Numbered from the stretch's first letter, positions 19,672-31,762 are shown. The stretch is DNA of 64,000 nt from Zasmidium citrigriseum (GCA_002786025.1 NHNW01000080.1:79937-143936), one strand, 5' to 3'. Notes: a model not told the origin generated them from the letters alone. Translations and numbers: made by a program.

Positions 19672-20046
19672 GCGAAGTACGAGCCAAGGGCATGACTGCG
19701 GCGGTTTTCGTGTGCGGTCCGCAAATCACTGGCTCGGCTTTACAGCGGATCTTCCGTGGGATTGAGGACCAAGGTGCGATTCGATATCTGCATTCGTAGC
19801 CGTAAAATCGGAGAAATTTTCAAGAGACGTGAAGTCTGTGAGGAAGTCGTGAAGTTCAGGGGGGAGTACGGAAGACGAAACATTCACTTGGCTTGTTGAC
19901 CTTGATGGCCCAAGCTCCTTCCCGATGACGCAGTGCTCCTTCACGTGAAGCCAGGCACCATCCAGGTACGCGCCGAGAGAGTGAGATCAAAGAAGCAACT
20001 CCATCTTGACCTTTACAGGTCAACATCAATATCAATAACAGTAACG
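19672..20046. other. Intergenic and 5' leader
   Basis: No gene is seen. The frame of the next gene is open back to 19933, but the peptide upstream of 20047 is charged and would hide the signal peptide. Confidence 0.4.
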
Positions 20047-21966
20047 ATGCCTTTCGCGCGCATTCCGCTACTTCTCGCGCTCCTCCACTCCGTTTCCGCC
20101 GAACAGCCATCCGCCCCGTCTCCCATCGCCGCGCCGCTCCGGGAGCTACCATGGGGCCAGCTTAACTTCCTACACACCACCGATACACATGGCTGGCATG
20201 GAGGACATCTCCAGGAACCGCAATATTCCGCAGACTGGGGTGACTACATCTCCTTCGCGCACCATCTCCACAAAAGAGCGGACAGCGATGGCAGTGATCT
20301 GTTACTGGTCGATACCGGGGATCGCGTCGAAGGCAATGGACTCTACGATGCGAGCAATCCCAAGGGAAAATACGATCTGGATATTGTGAAACAACAAAGC
20401 ATCGATGTGATTACTGTAGGGAACCATGAATTGTACCAAAAGAATACCAGCATCAGGGAGTTTAACAAGGTTGTGCCGGACTTCAAGAACTCATATATCG
20501 CAAGCAACCTGGACATCTACAACCCTAAGAATGACGAACGTACTCCGATGGCGCAGCGATTCAGGAAATTTACCACCAAGAATCAAGGGATAAGAGTAGT
20601 GGCTTTCGGCTTCATTTTCAACTTCAAGGGCAATGCGAACAATACTGTCGTTCAGCCAGTCGAAGAGGCCATCGAAGAGCAATGGTTCAAAGATGCTATA
20701 GATGATAAGGAAGTCGACTTGTTCCTGGTTGCCGGACACGTCCCTGTGAGAGACAGCCCTGAGTTCGAGGCAGTGTACAAGGCCATTCGTGATTCGAACT
20801 GGGACACTCCAATTGTATTCTTCGGGGGCCATACGCATATCCGCGATTACCGTAAGTTCGAAAAGAAGGCTTGGGCTCTGGAGAGCGGGCGATACATGGA
20901 AACCTTGGGATTCCTCTCCATATCTGGCCTCAGCACAGGCGGCAAAGACGCCATAACGCCGGAAGCTTCTCTCGACTACAAGAGGCTGTACATCGACAAC
21001 AATCTGTACTCATTACATCACCACTCGGGGAAGAATGCATCCAACTTCGACACTCCCCTGGGTAAGAATGTCACAAAAGCAATTCACGAAGCTCGCAAGC
21101 AGCTCAAACTGGACCACGCATATGGCTGCGCACCGCACGACTACTGGCTGAGCCGGACACCTTACCCATCCAACGACAGCATCCTTACCTGGCTGGAGAA
21201 CCAGGTGATCCCGGATACCTTCAACTTCAGCAAAACCCCAAGCATCGTCATCACCAACAGCGGTGCGATTCGTTTCGATATCTTCAAAGGCCCCTTCACC
21301 ATCGACTCAACGTTCCTGGTCTCACCTTTCACAAGCGGCTTCCGCACCGTGAAGGATGTACCCTACAAAGCAGCCAGCCAAGTCCTGCAACTCCTCAATA
21401 ACGAAGGGCAGATCCTCCTGCCCGACCTTGCCGCTCTCTCCCCAACCCAGGACCTCGACCTGGAAGCCATCCGTGCTCCACCCGCCCCAGTGAACCCGGA
21501 TAGCTTCCAGCACAGCCACAACGAGTACACTCACCAACAAGCCTTCGAACACCACCAACAATTCCTAGGCAACAAGGACGGCGATAAAGACCAACCCCAA
21601 GTCCCAGGCTACACAACCAAGGACGACGCCGGCGAAGATGGCGACGACACGATCCATCAGCCGATCAAATTCTACGAACAGCCCAACTGCATCGGCAGCA
21701 ACGTGAGCTTTCCAGCAGTTGAGTATGCTCCCGCGTATGGTCCAGTAGAGTTCCGTCCGTTCCATGTCAACCTGCCGGAGAAGGTGGACATTACCTACAA
21801 CGAGTTCATTGAGAATTGGGTATTGCTGGCATTGCAGTACTTGGGTGAACCTCGGGACCGGAAGGATACGAGCGCTGTGTTGGAGGGCAAGAGTATGACG
21901 GATGTGATCAGCGATTGGATCAAGAAGAGTCCCGAGTGGGCTTGTGAGAAGAAGGAGGATGTATAG
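20047..21966 (+). CDS. Secreted or vacuolar calcineurin-like phosphoesterase (5'-nucleotidase family)
   Basis: From the ATG at 20047 the 639-residue product starts with a signal peptide (MPFARIPLLLALLHSVSAEQ). Metallophosphoesterase motifs follow in order: DTHGWHGG (D-x-H), DTGDRVEGNG (GD), GNHEL, GHVPVRDSPEF and GGHTHIRDY. The second half has the 5'-nucleotidase C-terminal character (ITNSGAIRFDIFKGPFT). It resembles the yeast YHR202W group, a vacuolar or secreted nucleotidase-like family. Likely reaction: hydrolysis of nucleotides or other phosphoesters outside the cytosol. All metal ligands visible to me are intact. The region after residue of about 510 is rich in His, Gln and Asp and looks like an insertion. 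Confidence 0.88.
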   Translation: MPFARIPLLLALLHSVSAEQPSAPSPIAAPLRELPWGQLNFLHTTDTHGWHGGHLQEPQYSADWGDYISFAHHLHKRADSDGSDLLLVDTGDRVEGNGLYDASNPKGKYDLDIVKQQSIDVITVGNHELYQKNTSIREFNKVVPDFKNSYIASNLDIYNPKNDERTPMAQRFRKFTTKNQGIRVVAFGFIFNFKGNANNTVVQPVEEAIEEQWFKDAIDDKEVDLFLVAGHVPVRDSPEFEAVYKAIRDSNWDTPIVFFGGHTHIRDYRKFEKKAWALESGRYMETLGFLSISGLSTGGKDAITPEASLDYKRLYIDNNLYSLHHHSGKNASNFDTPLGKNVTKAIHEARKQLKLDHAYGCAPHDYWLSRTPYPSNDSILTWLENQVIPDTFNFSKTPSIVITNSGAIRFDIFKGPFTIDSTFLVSPFTSGFRTVKDVPYKAASQVLQLLNNEGQILLPDLAALSPTQDLDLEAIRAPPAPVNPDSFQHSHNEYTHQQAFEHHQQFLGNKDGDKDQPQVPGYTTKDDAGEDGDDTIHQPIKFYEQPNCIGSNVSFPAVEYAPAYGPVEFRPFHVNLPEKVDITYNEFIENWVLLALQYLGEPRDRKDTSAVLEGKSMTDVISDWIKKSPEWACEKKEDV

Positions 21967-22099
21967 CTGATCTTTTGCTGGCGTTGGGAAGAAGGGAATC
22001 ACGGCCGGGCCGCATGGCATAGAATGAATCTTTCATTTCACTTTCCGCTACCGACTCACATCTCCCTTCCCCGATTTCACATCGTGCTTGAGGAACAAA

Positions 22100-23771
22100 C
22101 TAGTTGGAGCCGCCAGTACCGGCCTTGCTCACTCTGAAATCGCCTGGAGCCAACTTCTGGAAGACCTCCTTAGGGTCATACTTCTTGGCAATCTTCTGCA
22201 GCGCCTGCAAATTGCTGGCGCCATACGAGCCGAGAGGATCTTGGAATGGCGCCGAGTAGGTAATGAGTTCCAATGGCGATGAAGAGCCATGCACATTGGT
22301 GTACTCGTGGATTCGGGCGAGCCAGTCATTTGCGGCTTCGGCCATGTGGTCGTCGTGTTCGGCGTCGAGCCAGGTTGGGTTCAGGACGAGAGCTGCGTCT
22401 AAGGTTAGCAAGCGTCTGGGAGTGAGGGAGTCAGATGGGAAGACATACCGATGCGGTCACCAGAGGTGTAGTTGAGACCGAGAGGGTTGTCGCCGAAGTT
22501 CTTGTAGTATTTTGGCAGGGACTCGTATACGAGGTTCCATGTGACGTCTGGGATGTCTTTGTAGTCGTTGAAGGTGGAGAGCGAGATGTTGTGGACCCAG
22601 CGGAGGGCTTCGAGGTCGTTCTGGAAGGTGACGGTTGCGAAGGCGTAACTGGAGAATATGTCAGTGAGAGTAAGTTGCAACGAGGTGGACGAGACTCACC
22701 GCTGGCCCGCAGGGAGGCGGGACTGGAGCTCTTCGGAGAGGTCGCTCATGGTCGTCTTGCGGGAGGTGTCTGCCAGCTTGGGAAGATCTTGGAAAGACTT
22801 CAACAGTGAGCTCTCCGAGTCACCAGCTGTATCGGCCACGATGCTGACGATACGCTGGTCACCGCTGGTAGTATTGAGGTTGAAGACCACCTCAACGGCG
22901 GCATTGACGTCTTCGTTGCTGTTGGCCACAAACTCTGTGAGGTGGTGAAGGGCGTCATCAGTGGCATTGATGGGCGAGACGATCTCTCCGCCCCAAATCT
23001 CGCCGTTCTCGAAAGCCTTGACATCGAAGCGGGTGACGATACCGAAGTTTGAAGAGCCACCCTTGAGAGCCCAGAAGAGGTCGGTGTTATTCTCAGCATT
23101 GGCATTGGCGACCTCGCCTGAGGCAAGGACGATCTCGAAGTTGACGACATTGTCAGCTGTGATACCGACTCGAGGTGTGAAGTAGGACAGGCCACCACCC
23201 AGGATCATGCCGCCGACACCGACACCAGCAGCACGGGCTCCCGGAGCCATCATACCTTGAGGTTCCAGCGCTTTGTACACATCTCCCCACGTACCACCAG
23301 CGCCGAGCTTGACGGAAGTACGGTCGTAGTTCAAGGACACCTCGTTGATGTTGCTCAGGTCCATCACGATTCCGGTATCGATGTCGTTGACTCCAGGCCA
23401 TGGGTTGTGACCACCGGACTTGATGGCGAAGGAACAGCTGCCAGGTAGTCGAGTACCACCGTTCATGGTCTGGAGAAAGTTGGAGACGAGGTCTGCTGAA
23501 TCAGGGCGGACGATGCACGAGGGGGCGAGCTCTGCGGTCTCGGACCAGCGCTGGTTGGCGTCTGAGTAGCCGTCGCTGTCTGGCAGGAGGACGTTATCAG
23601 GATATCGGGCCGCCATGTTGGTGCACTGGAGACATGTATGTCAGTGCTGTGAATGTTTGGGGACCATGCTGGACTCACGCATTCTTGGGCCCGCTGAGCG
23701 GGACTCCACCGGCGTGCGGTCACGGCGCCTGCTGCGAGAAGCAGCCCAGCTGTCGCTTGAATGAGGCCCAT
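22100..23771 (-). CDS. Secreted BBE-type FAD-linked oxidase
   Basis: Four exons, 23771-23679, 23625-22700, 22648-22449 and 22398-22100, join in phase to 505 residues. The product starts with a signal peptide (MGLIQATAGLLLAAGAVTA). The FAD_binding_4 domain is evident: FAIKSGGHNPWPG with the His that usually binds FAD, then GAGGTWGDVY, GVGVGGMILGGGLSYF and LFWALKGGSSNFGIVTRF. The Cys of bicovalent BBE enzymes is absent, since the segment before GVGVGG has no Cys, so a single covalent FAD link is likely. The C-terminal block (YDPKEVFQKLAPGDF) is the usual BBE end. Such enzymes oxidise sugars, alcohols or secondary metabolites; the substrate is unknown. It heads a run of redox genes. Confidence 0.9.
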
Positions 23772-24059
23772 CTTGATCCTTGCGCGAGGGTGAGCAAAAG
23801 ATTTATCAGAGGAAAAAGGCTCGGGTTGGTGTCGGAGGGATGGTCACGGCGGAGGTGGTTGTGTGAAGAGATGAGACGAGGCGAAGAGGAAAATTCGAAG
23901 AAAACGAAGCAGGCAGCAAACATTTCAGCGAAGTCATGCATTCGTCACTGCCGCCATGTGAAGGAGAAGGGGCGGGAGCACGCCTGCCCTCTTCACATGC
24001 TTGCCAAGACCCGCCATCCCCCACCAAGAACCCGATAACAACAACACGGAATTGTCGAT

Positions 24060-25519
24060 TTACTCCAACTTCTTGGGTGGTATTGGCTAGTACTCTATCA
24101 GTATCATAATTCACAGCCCCACAAGTCTGACTGCGACTTACCTGCTCTCTTTGCACAGAATCATAGTATGCGACCAGCTTGGACAACATGATGTCCGACG
24201 GCGTGAGGTCCAATCGCCACGGCACACCAGAGAAGACGAAGCTCATGGGAAATCCGGGATCGAAGTTGGCAGCCTTATCGATCCGCTCCACCTCTTCCTT
24301 TGACAGCTCAATCTCAAGTGCCTCCACATTGGACCGCAAATGCTCAACTTTCCGCCCACCAACGATCGGGAAGACGTAAGGGACCTTGTGAAATACCCAG
24401 GCCAGCGCGAGACCCTGAATACTCTTTCCCTTGTTATTTGCGATCTCTTCCATGACCTTCGAGACTTGGATGTCGGCTTCTTCGGCAGGACGCATTGTGC
24501 GATTTCGAGCGGAGGGGTCCTTTGCGGTTTGCTTGCGCTGCTCGGCGGTTTGGATGTGGCCTTGACCTAACACGCCCCACGGTACGATTCCCATGCCCTC
24601 TGCACGGCACATTGGGATGATCTCACGTTCCATATCACGGAAGGATGCGGCCCATCTTCCTTGATAGACCACGAACGGTCGGAGTCCGTGATCTCTTGCG
24701 TCTGTTCCCTCGATCAGTCATGGGAAGTCGATGAGAGCGAGAGATATACCCACAGCGATTTGCACTGCTGACAATCCAGGCTGGAGTGTCGGATACACCG
24801 AGATACAGCACTTTGCCCTCCTTGATGCAGTCATTGAGAGCCAGCATCACTTCCTCAATCGGAGCCGTGAAGTCCCACCAATGGACATAGAAGACGTCAA
24901 TATAGTCCGTCTTCAGCTTCTTCAGACTGGCGTTCAAGGACGACCGCAGGCTCTTGATACCATTCACGACCATGTTGGATTGGATTTCCTTGTCTCTCGA
25001 ATGGGCTCGACGGCCGGCGGTGTACTTCGTCGCAATGACCATCTGTTCGCGGACGCCTCTGCTCTCCATCCACTCGCCGATCCACTCCTCGCCCTGCTCG
25101 TCCTGGTACATGTTGGCTCTACGAAGACATCAGCATTGTGCGCAAGGGAAACTTCTGCGCTTGTCCACTTACGTATCGACGAAGTTCCCGCCCATCGAGT
25201 AGTAGTCGTCAAGAAGCTCGAGCACCATGTTCTTCGAGCAATGTCCCATGTAATCAGACCTGAGTTGATCAGCAATCTAGTCTATCTCAACATCAGATGG
25301 TAATCTCGTCAACATACCATGCGTCGCCAAAGTTCATGCCTGGAAGGTAAAGGATACGAGGTCAGCAGGTGTCCTGCACATCACAAATAATAGCTTCTCC
25401 CTTCGATCTCACGTACCACCAAGGCATATTGGCGCCACTTTCAGACCTGCCGACGGTGCGAGCAGTCTATGATATCCCAAGAGGCTCTTCGGCTTGGACG
25501 CCAGCTGCATGTGTGCCAT
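24060..25519 (-). CDS. Aldo-keto reductase (aryl-alcohol dehydrogenase type)
   Basis: Six exons: 25519-25417, 25339-25318 (22 bp), 25259-25173, 25118-24754, 24701-24142 and 24086-24060. All are in phase and yield 387 residues. The catalytic tetrad can be read: Asp and Tyr in VDTANMYQ, Lys in IATKYTAG and His in FYVHWWD. The C-terminal cofactor region has FPIVGGRKVEHLRSN. The overall form fits the fungal aryl-alcohol dehydrogenase and norsolorinic-acid-reductase-like group, which reduces aldehydes or ketones with NADPH in the cytosol. A 22 bp micro-exon carries only MNFGDA and flanks. It faces the Zn alcohol dehydrogenase across a 737 bp divergent promoter, a layout common in co-regulated pairs. 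Confidence 0.88.
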
Positions 25520-26256
25520 CGTTGCTGTTTCTTCTATCTGTCGGTCGATTATGATCGAACTGGAGATTCTGGTGATCGTCGAGGTCTCTCTTCGACTAGA
25601 GCGGATATCGTGCTCCTGCTGGTGCCATCTTCGTCATGTGATATGAAGCCATAGTATTTATACGACTTTGGTCTCATTCTGGTATGTATGGAACGATACG
25701 AGTCGACTGAGCAGACCTGACTACTGGTATGCTGCTGCCTTGACCATCCAGGTCTTGGTGTCTGGCATGTCCTGCAAGAGTTCTCTACGTTGGCCCCTAT
25801 CGGCGCCGATACTTTCGGGCTCCACATTCTCGACCGAAAGCTCGTCGGCCCAGCACATGAATCGTTACACCTTTCTCGGAAATAAGCCTCCCTAACAGAC
25901 TTGGCTCGCACGGCATATTGGTGTCTGGCAACACATCGGCGGCCAGTCATACTTGATTTCACGATCCAAAGTGCTGCTCATTGTTCTCTCCGTTGGCGGA
26001 GCCTGACCGTGCACAACAGCAACTCAACTGCATCATTGTATCGCAACCGATAATGGGGACATTGAAGAAGTCAGTGCTGCGTAACATAACAACGGACATA
26101 ATGCACTCTGCTCCATCACTTTGACATCACTCGTCATGTTGCCGTACAAAACTGCGTCTCAGATCCTTCCAAAGCCCATCCCAAACCTTCACAGCCTTGT
26201 CTTTACCATACACTTTTGACGCAACGCGCGCGTTTCGCTCCACGCGCATCCCGAAC
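25520..26256. other. Divergent promoter between aldo-keto reductase and alcohol dehydrogenase
   Basis: Contains no supported gene. As the shared upstream region of two oxidoreductases it is the natural place to look for binding sites of the neighbouring Zn2Cys6 regulator. I did not find a convincing repeated CGG-Nx-CCG pair by eye. Confidence 0.4.
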
Positions 26257-27597
26257 ATGTCTCTCAACGCCACCATCAACGCTACGATGCGTGCCGTCGC
26301 ATACCTGGGCGTGCCCTACAGCGTCTCCGTCGTTGACCTTCCTATCCCGACCTTACAATCTGCCACCGATGCCATCGTGCGTGTGTCGACCGCTGCGATT
26401 TGCGGCTCAGACTTGCATTACTACCACGGCACATACGGTCATGGTACTCCTCCGCCATGGTACATGGGCCACGAGGCCGTTGGCTACGTCGAATCAGTTG
26501 GAGATGCCGTGGCTCGAGTGGAAGTCGGTGACAGGGTCGTCATACCGGACATTACGATGAACCCCGACCCTTTCTTGTTGACGAACGAGTTGGGGCCTTC
26601 GTTTGGCACTGGTGGAGATCTTGGGGGCTGTCAAGGTGCGTGTGGATACGTCGGTCGAGTGAAATATTCAAGGCCGAAAGTCCAGTGACCGATCGAGGGC
26701 CGAAAGGGCCAAGGCTGACTTGGTATATCAGCTGAATATGTCCGCGTCCCCAGAGCTGATGAGAATCTCTTCACCATTCCTGCCCTCAATGGCACGGTCT
26801 CTGATTCCAGTGCTGCCAACGCCACGGCGGTCGCGGACCTTGACTGGCTTCTGCTGTCCGATGTCTTCAACACTGGCTGGTCCGGGTAGGTAGATTGAGA
26901 GATGGTCTTCAAGGTGGTCGTCTAATGCACTCGCAGTCTCGACTTTGCGGGCTTCTATCCAGGTGACACGGTAGCCGTCTTCGGTGCTGGTCCCATTGGT
27001 CTGGCTTCAGCATACTCCGCCATCCTTCGTGGTGCTTCCCGTGTCTACTCGATCGACCACGTCCCATCCCGTCTCGAAAAAGCCGCATCGATTGGCTCCA
27101 TACCCATCAACTTCATGGAAAGCGACCCGGTCGATCAGATCCTCGAACACGAGCCCGACGGTGTCGTTCGAACCGTCGATGCTGTTGGCTATGAAGCAAT
27201 CAACGCCGATGGCGAGTCCCAAGAGAATGTCATTATCAACCAGATGATTCGTCTCACCATGACTGCCGGCGGCATGGGTGGTCTAGGCGTATGGGGCACA
27301 GCACACCAGAATGACTCGGTGACTGCTTGGGGTGCTCTCGCCACTCCCAACATCACTTTCAACATGGCCGAATTCTGGGGCAAGAGGCTCACACTGCGAA
27401 GTGGAGGCGTTGACGCGCTAGACTACACGGCCCATCTCGCGGAGTTGATCGCCGATGGTACCGCCCATCCAGGTTTCGTCTTCAGCTCGATCGTGGGTAT
27501 TGAAGAGGCGCCAGAGGCATATCGTGCGTTCAGCGGCCACGAGGTAGAGAAGGTTGCCATTCATTTCCCAGGTGCTGCAGAGGGCGCACGTCGCTGA
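26257..27597 (+). CDS. Zinc-dependent alcohol dehydrogenase (MDR family)
   Basis: Three exons, 26257-26635, 26732-26885 and 26937-27597, give 397 residues. The introns are 96 and 51 bp. The N-terminal GroES-like domain has the catalytic-zinc Cys in AAICGSDLHYY and the His in MGHEAVGYVESVGDAV. The Rossmann domain has VAVFGAGPIGLASAYSA followed by an acidic residue in YSIDHVPSR, pointing to NAD preference. The region where most relatives carry four structural-zinc cysteines is replaced by DPFLLTNELGPSFGTGGDLG, so the structural zinc lobe is missing or degenerate. The frame is open upstream to 26197, but without an ATG. Confidence 0.87.
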
Positions 27598-27738
27598 GAG
27601 CTTGGATGGATTTATGCATGGAAAGAGCCCGAATAGACATTCGGATACAAAGCAGATTTCGCGAAAAGGCAAGAGGTAGCTGAATCCAGAGCACAGGTGC
27701 GTCGAACATGTCATCTCACGGTCGTTCCAGCTTGCTTC

Positions 27739-30142
27739 TCATTGCCCTGGGTTCTGAGACAGAAAGTTCTCCAGCGTGTAGTCCGGATCAGTGACAGCCA
27801 TGAGCGCTTCCAGATCGAACTGCGGCTGATCGGTGAACATCAGAGCATCTGCTTCCGTGGCCGGCGGGAATAGCATTGATCCCTGTTGGCTGTATACGAT
27901 TCCTCGCTGCGTCCCAACCATAGGGTCGTTGGGATCGTCAATTGAGACATTGCTGCTGCTGGCGCTCCCCGTTACAGCTGGCATTCCTTCCAACGCCAAC
28001 GTGGGCTCAGAGATCGAGACAGCAGCACCGGGGACTTCCTGTCGTAGCTTTTCCAGGCTCCTTTTCAGAGCTTGTAGACCCGTTTCTGCAAGCTTGCTCC
28101 TCCTCGCCATCCAACTAAGCCGCTGCACAGACTGCTGCAGCGCATCATCCACTTGCTGAGCCAGCTGCGGCTCCCAGTTAACAATTGCCATCCTCGTTGC
28201 GGCTAGAAACAAGCTGCAGTCGACTGTGTAGTAGGACAGCATGAAGATCTTATAATCTAGATTCAGAAAGAGCTCGTAGAGCTTCTGTTGAGCAGTGAGG
28301 ATCATCAAGGCGGCGTTGATCGCGGCTGCACGGCTGAATGGCTGATCTCGCACGTGAAGACGATGAAGAGCCAGGAGGAATGAGCTTGTGTTTACCGTGA
28401 TTTGCAGCCGTTTCTCTTGCATGTGGGGAACAGTAGTGTCCCAGGATTTGTCCGGGTGGAAGGGATTCATGGCCGGGTGGAGGTTCTCTAGGAGAGTGGA
28501 GACCTGTTGATGGCACACCATGACGGCATTCTATTCACGTGTAAGCAGCCCTTCCTCCCAGTGTGTTTCCTAGTCTGCGTCCAAAGTTTGACGCATATCT
28601 TGTGTATACTCACATAGTCAGATGTCCCGGGTTTGTGGATTCCTGCTGACATGGCTTCTTGAATTTTCTCGCCCATGACATGTTGCACCAAATGTGGCGT
28701 GTACGACGAAGGCGGCTCTTGGGGTCCAGGACTCGCCAGAGGAGTCGACGATGGGTCACTGGGAAAGTCGACATCGATTGGAGCTCGCGCTGTGCAATCC
28801 TGCAGATTCACGGCTCTTGGTCTGCCCAATGAAATGGACATATGACTGCCGAAGTTAGCGGACCGAGCATGCACATGAAAGGTAGATTGAAATAACCTGT
28901 CCCATGCAAAGAGCTTCGACCATACCCGTCTCCTGAATTCCTGCCGCCAGAGGCGACTCAATCGCTCGGATGCCGGGAATTCTGCGTCTTGGCCCGGATC
29001 CGGCTCCAGATGAAGATTGAGGTCTTGAGCCAGTCTATCACTAGATTAGCATGTAGTTGTCATGAGTCCTTGCTTCTCGGTGCAAAGTGAGTCCCGACTC
29101 CGTAGAAAACCGGACATAAGCTGGTACAGGACTAATCGCTGCTCGCCAAGAGCTTGTCGCGGATCGCCTCCTGAGCATGATATGAATGTGAGAATGATGT
29201 CACACGTACCTGATCGTGTCGCCAACAGCGAACCATGCCTCTTTCCCACGACTTGAATTTTTCAGCCATAGGGCTCGCAAGTGTCCTTGCTGGACGCTTG
29301 GCAGCGTAGGACTCCCTCGTCCAAGTGTGGACATGATCCGCATCGCGTGGTCGCTGTATCTGTTGGAGAGCTTGTCGCGGGCAGAAGTGTGCCAGACCTG
29401 CAGCGTATTGATGCATGAGGCGTTTGGAGGCAGGAAATGCAGCGCCACAGCGAGCAACTGGAACAGAAGCGCAGGGAAATGCAACACCTCCTCTTTCGCA
29501 GCAGTGATACTTCCTCCCTGATCGAAGCTCGACTTCGCGGCCTGCCAGTACACCATCCATCTATCGAAGTAATAACGCTCGAGGAGCCCGAAAAACCAGT
29601 CGGCCTCTTTGAAGTAGATTTCGACAAGCTCTTGAACTATGGCGGCAGGTGGAAACTGCGCGATGATGTCCAGATAGGCGGTCTCCATGGCACCATTGAC
29701 GTTCGTTGGTCTGCGACTTGTCGAAAGAATATTGTCATTCGTGCCGCCATTTGGATAGACTAGTCCACTTGGATAGACCTGTCTAGAATAGCCAGCCTCC
29801 TCGTTCAGTCGAAACGATTGCGAGTCCGAAGAGTCGACCTGCAGTCCATTGGTCGGGCTGTCCGAATGCGATGATGGATGGAACCTGTATGCTGATCAGA
29901 TCGTCAATAAGATAACCTTGTTAACACGCCACTGACTCTGTGTATATGCATCGTTCAGGAACCTTTCGTGAAGTGCAAACGTTGCATGGCCTCCCGCGAT
30001 CGCACTGCACGCAGCACTCTGTCAGCGGATTAAGTAATCGCTGTCTGTGCTGCTGTCCACTTACTCTCTGCTTCCTCCTGTAGCATTCGATGCAAGCCTT
30101 GATGGGTCGTCTCCTCGTTCGATGGTCGCTTGGTATCATCAT
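27739..30142 (-). CDS. Zn2Cys6 fungal transcription factor
   Basis: Five exons: 30142-30065, 30004-29928, 29884-29210, 29034-28614 and 28530-27739, about 680 residues. Splicing exons 1 and 2 creates the binuclear zinc cluster CIECYRRKQRCDRGRPCNVC ending in RKVPERC, the classic C-x2-C-x6-C-x5-C-x2-C-x8-C. The fungal-specific middle homology domain follows (WFAVGDTIRLAQDLNLHLEP, then SKLFAWDR and SISLGRP). Within exon 4 a 51 bp in-frame stretch (28901 to about 28851) has an intron look: GTTATT start, CTAAC and GGCAG end. Removing it would join WDS directly to HMSISLGRP, as in relatives. It probably controls the surrounding oxidoreductase genes; that is inference from position. Confidence 0.85.
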
Positions 30143-30736
30143 CGTGAGGGAGTGGCAAAAGAGTCTGTATCTTAACAAAGATCAGTCGTATCGAGACTGA
30201 CTGGAGATAAGTTTGATGTTGTCAGAGGAAAGTCTCTCGGCAGCGAGAGAAAGTAAAGGAGATTAACCAGGGTGGCACTTCACTCGGAGCATTGGCGCTG
30301 CGCGCCAGGAAGGTAGGCACGGGCCGCATTTTAGCGCGTGTGCCCCTGTATCACAGCATGTGTTCGGCAGGGTTGCTCCTGCTCGTTGCTTTGTCAAGTG
30401 CACTGCTATTTCAAATGGGAGGTCTCAAGTCGAGGAGAATAGCTTGACTTATGCAAAGATTACTCAGATGTGCTCGACATCCATGAACGTTGTCCAAGCT
30501 GCGAAACGGAAGTTCATGACTCGTACCTAGACACTCAGGCTATCTTCCATCATTCCGAAAGCCTGGTTGTGCTTCAACTCAAGTGTCTCTGGTGAACAGT
30601 GCCTTGGCTATCACACAACCCAGATGCTATCACTTGGAACGGGTTCTAATTATAGATGAGGTGACTTCGGCAGTTTGGGCGGATGAACCCAAGTTGTCCC
30701 AGCAGCCAGCGTTTAATCAATCACACCCCGGATCGA
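30143..30736. other. Upstream region of the Zn2Cys6 regulator
   Basis: No gene is supported. Frames of 66-123 codons here and at the edge are shadows of the SDR gene. The region carries the promoter of the regulator and the 3' end of the SDR gene. Confidence 0.4.
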
Positions 30737-31762
30737 TTACAGATACAACTGGCACTCCTTCTCGCACCACTTCCACAAATCTTCTCCTCTTCGACTGCCC
30801 TTCAGACTCTCGGACACAGCGCCAAACCGGCCCCAAGGCACCACATACTGCCCTTCGTTCCCAGGCTGGCCAACCAGATCTGACCAGCCTGCAAAGAGCT
30901 CCACATAAGCCCCGTAGAGTGCATCGTAAGCGAATGCCCAGGTCGCCAGCTTGAGCGACCACGAGTCCTTTGGAGAAGTCTGTGTTGCAAGCTGTCCGGG
31001 GTTGAAAGGCACAGAGACAACTCCGTGCCCATGCAGCCGCTGCTGAAATTCGCGGGCGAGCAGATAGTTTCCTGCTTTACTTTGTGCGTAGTCGCTGACC
31101 GGATCGCCGAGTATTTTGGGAGTACCGGTTTCTTCGAAAACCACGCCACCTTCTGGTGCTTTCAGTACGGCGATGAGGGAAGATGCCCAGGTCACTCGTA
31201 CACTGCCGCGGGGTGCCTTTTCTGCCGTTCGAATAAGAATGGGCTCGAGACATTTGGTCAACAGCCAGTGCCCCACGACATTGGTACCCATGTGGACTTC
31301 GAGACCTTGTTCCGTCCGTGATCCAATCGGTGCTTGAATCTGTCGTTTCAGTAAGACTAAGCTTCATGTCTGCATCGAGTTCTTGGAAGACCTTACTGCG
31401 CCGGCATTGTTTGTAAGGATATGTAATTGCTGCTCTTGGTTCATGAAAGACTCTGCAGCTGGCTTGATGGTTCGAAGATCAGCTAGATCCAGCTTCAAGA
31501 ATTCGAGGCGGCCTTCACTGTGAGGGCACGCCTGTTTGATGGACTTCGCAGAATCCTCGTATTTCGACTGGGATCGTCCGGCAATGTAAATGGTAGCATT
31601 GTGTTGATAAAGAATTTGGCAGAGAGCTTTTCCGGCGCCAGAGTAGCCCCCAGTAACAATCGCTACTCGACCAGTCTGATCAGGCAGATTTGCTTCGGCG
31701 AGAGTCGGCCTGGGAATGAAGAAACATTGCCGGAAGGTGTCCCACACGTAAGCGAAAGTCAT
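30737..31762 (-). CDS. Short-chain dehydrogenase/reductase (retinol-dehydrogenase-like)
   Basis: Two exons, 31762-31397 and 31339-30737, give 322 residues; the intron is 57 bp (GTAAGG/GACAG). SDR motifs are complete: TGGYSGAGK for cofactor binding, NNAGA, an active-site Ser in TWASSL and YAQSKAG with the catalytic Tyr and Lys. The N-terminal 20 residues (YVWDTFRQCFFIPRPTLAE) are the usual start of fungal RDH-like SDRs. It reduces or oxidises a carbonyl or alcohol with NAD(P). It is the outermost member of the redox run and lies 594 bp behind the Zn2Cys6 regulator in the same orientation. Confidence 0.9.

Noticed and set aside
26197..26256. Start of the alcohol dehydrogenase at 26197
   Set aside because: The codon there is TTG; the first ATG in frame is at 26257 and precedes the normal domain start.
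22100..31762. A classical secondary-metabolite cluster
   Set aside because: No backbone synthase, P450 or transporter lies inside the run; only oxidoreductases and a regulator are present.
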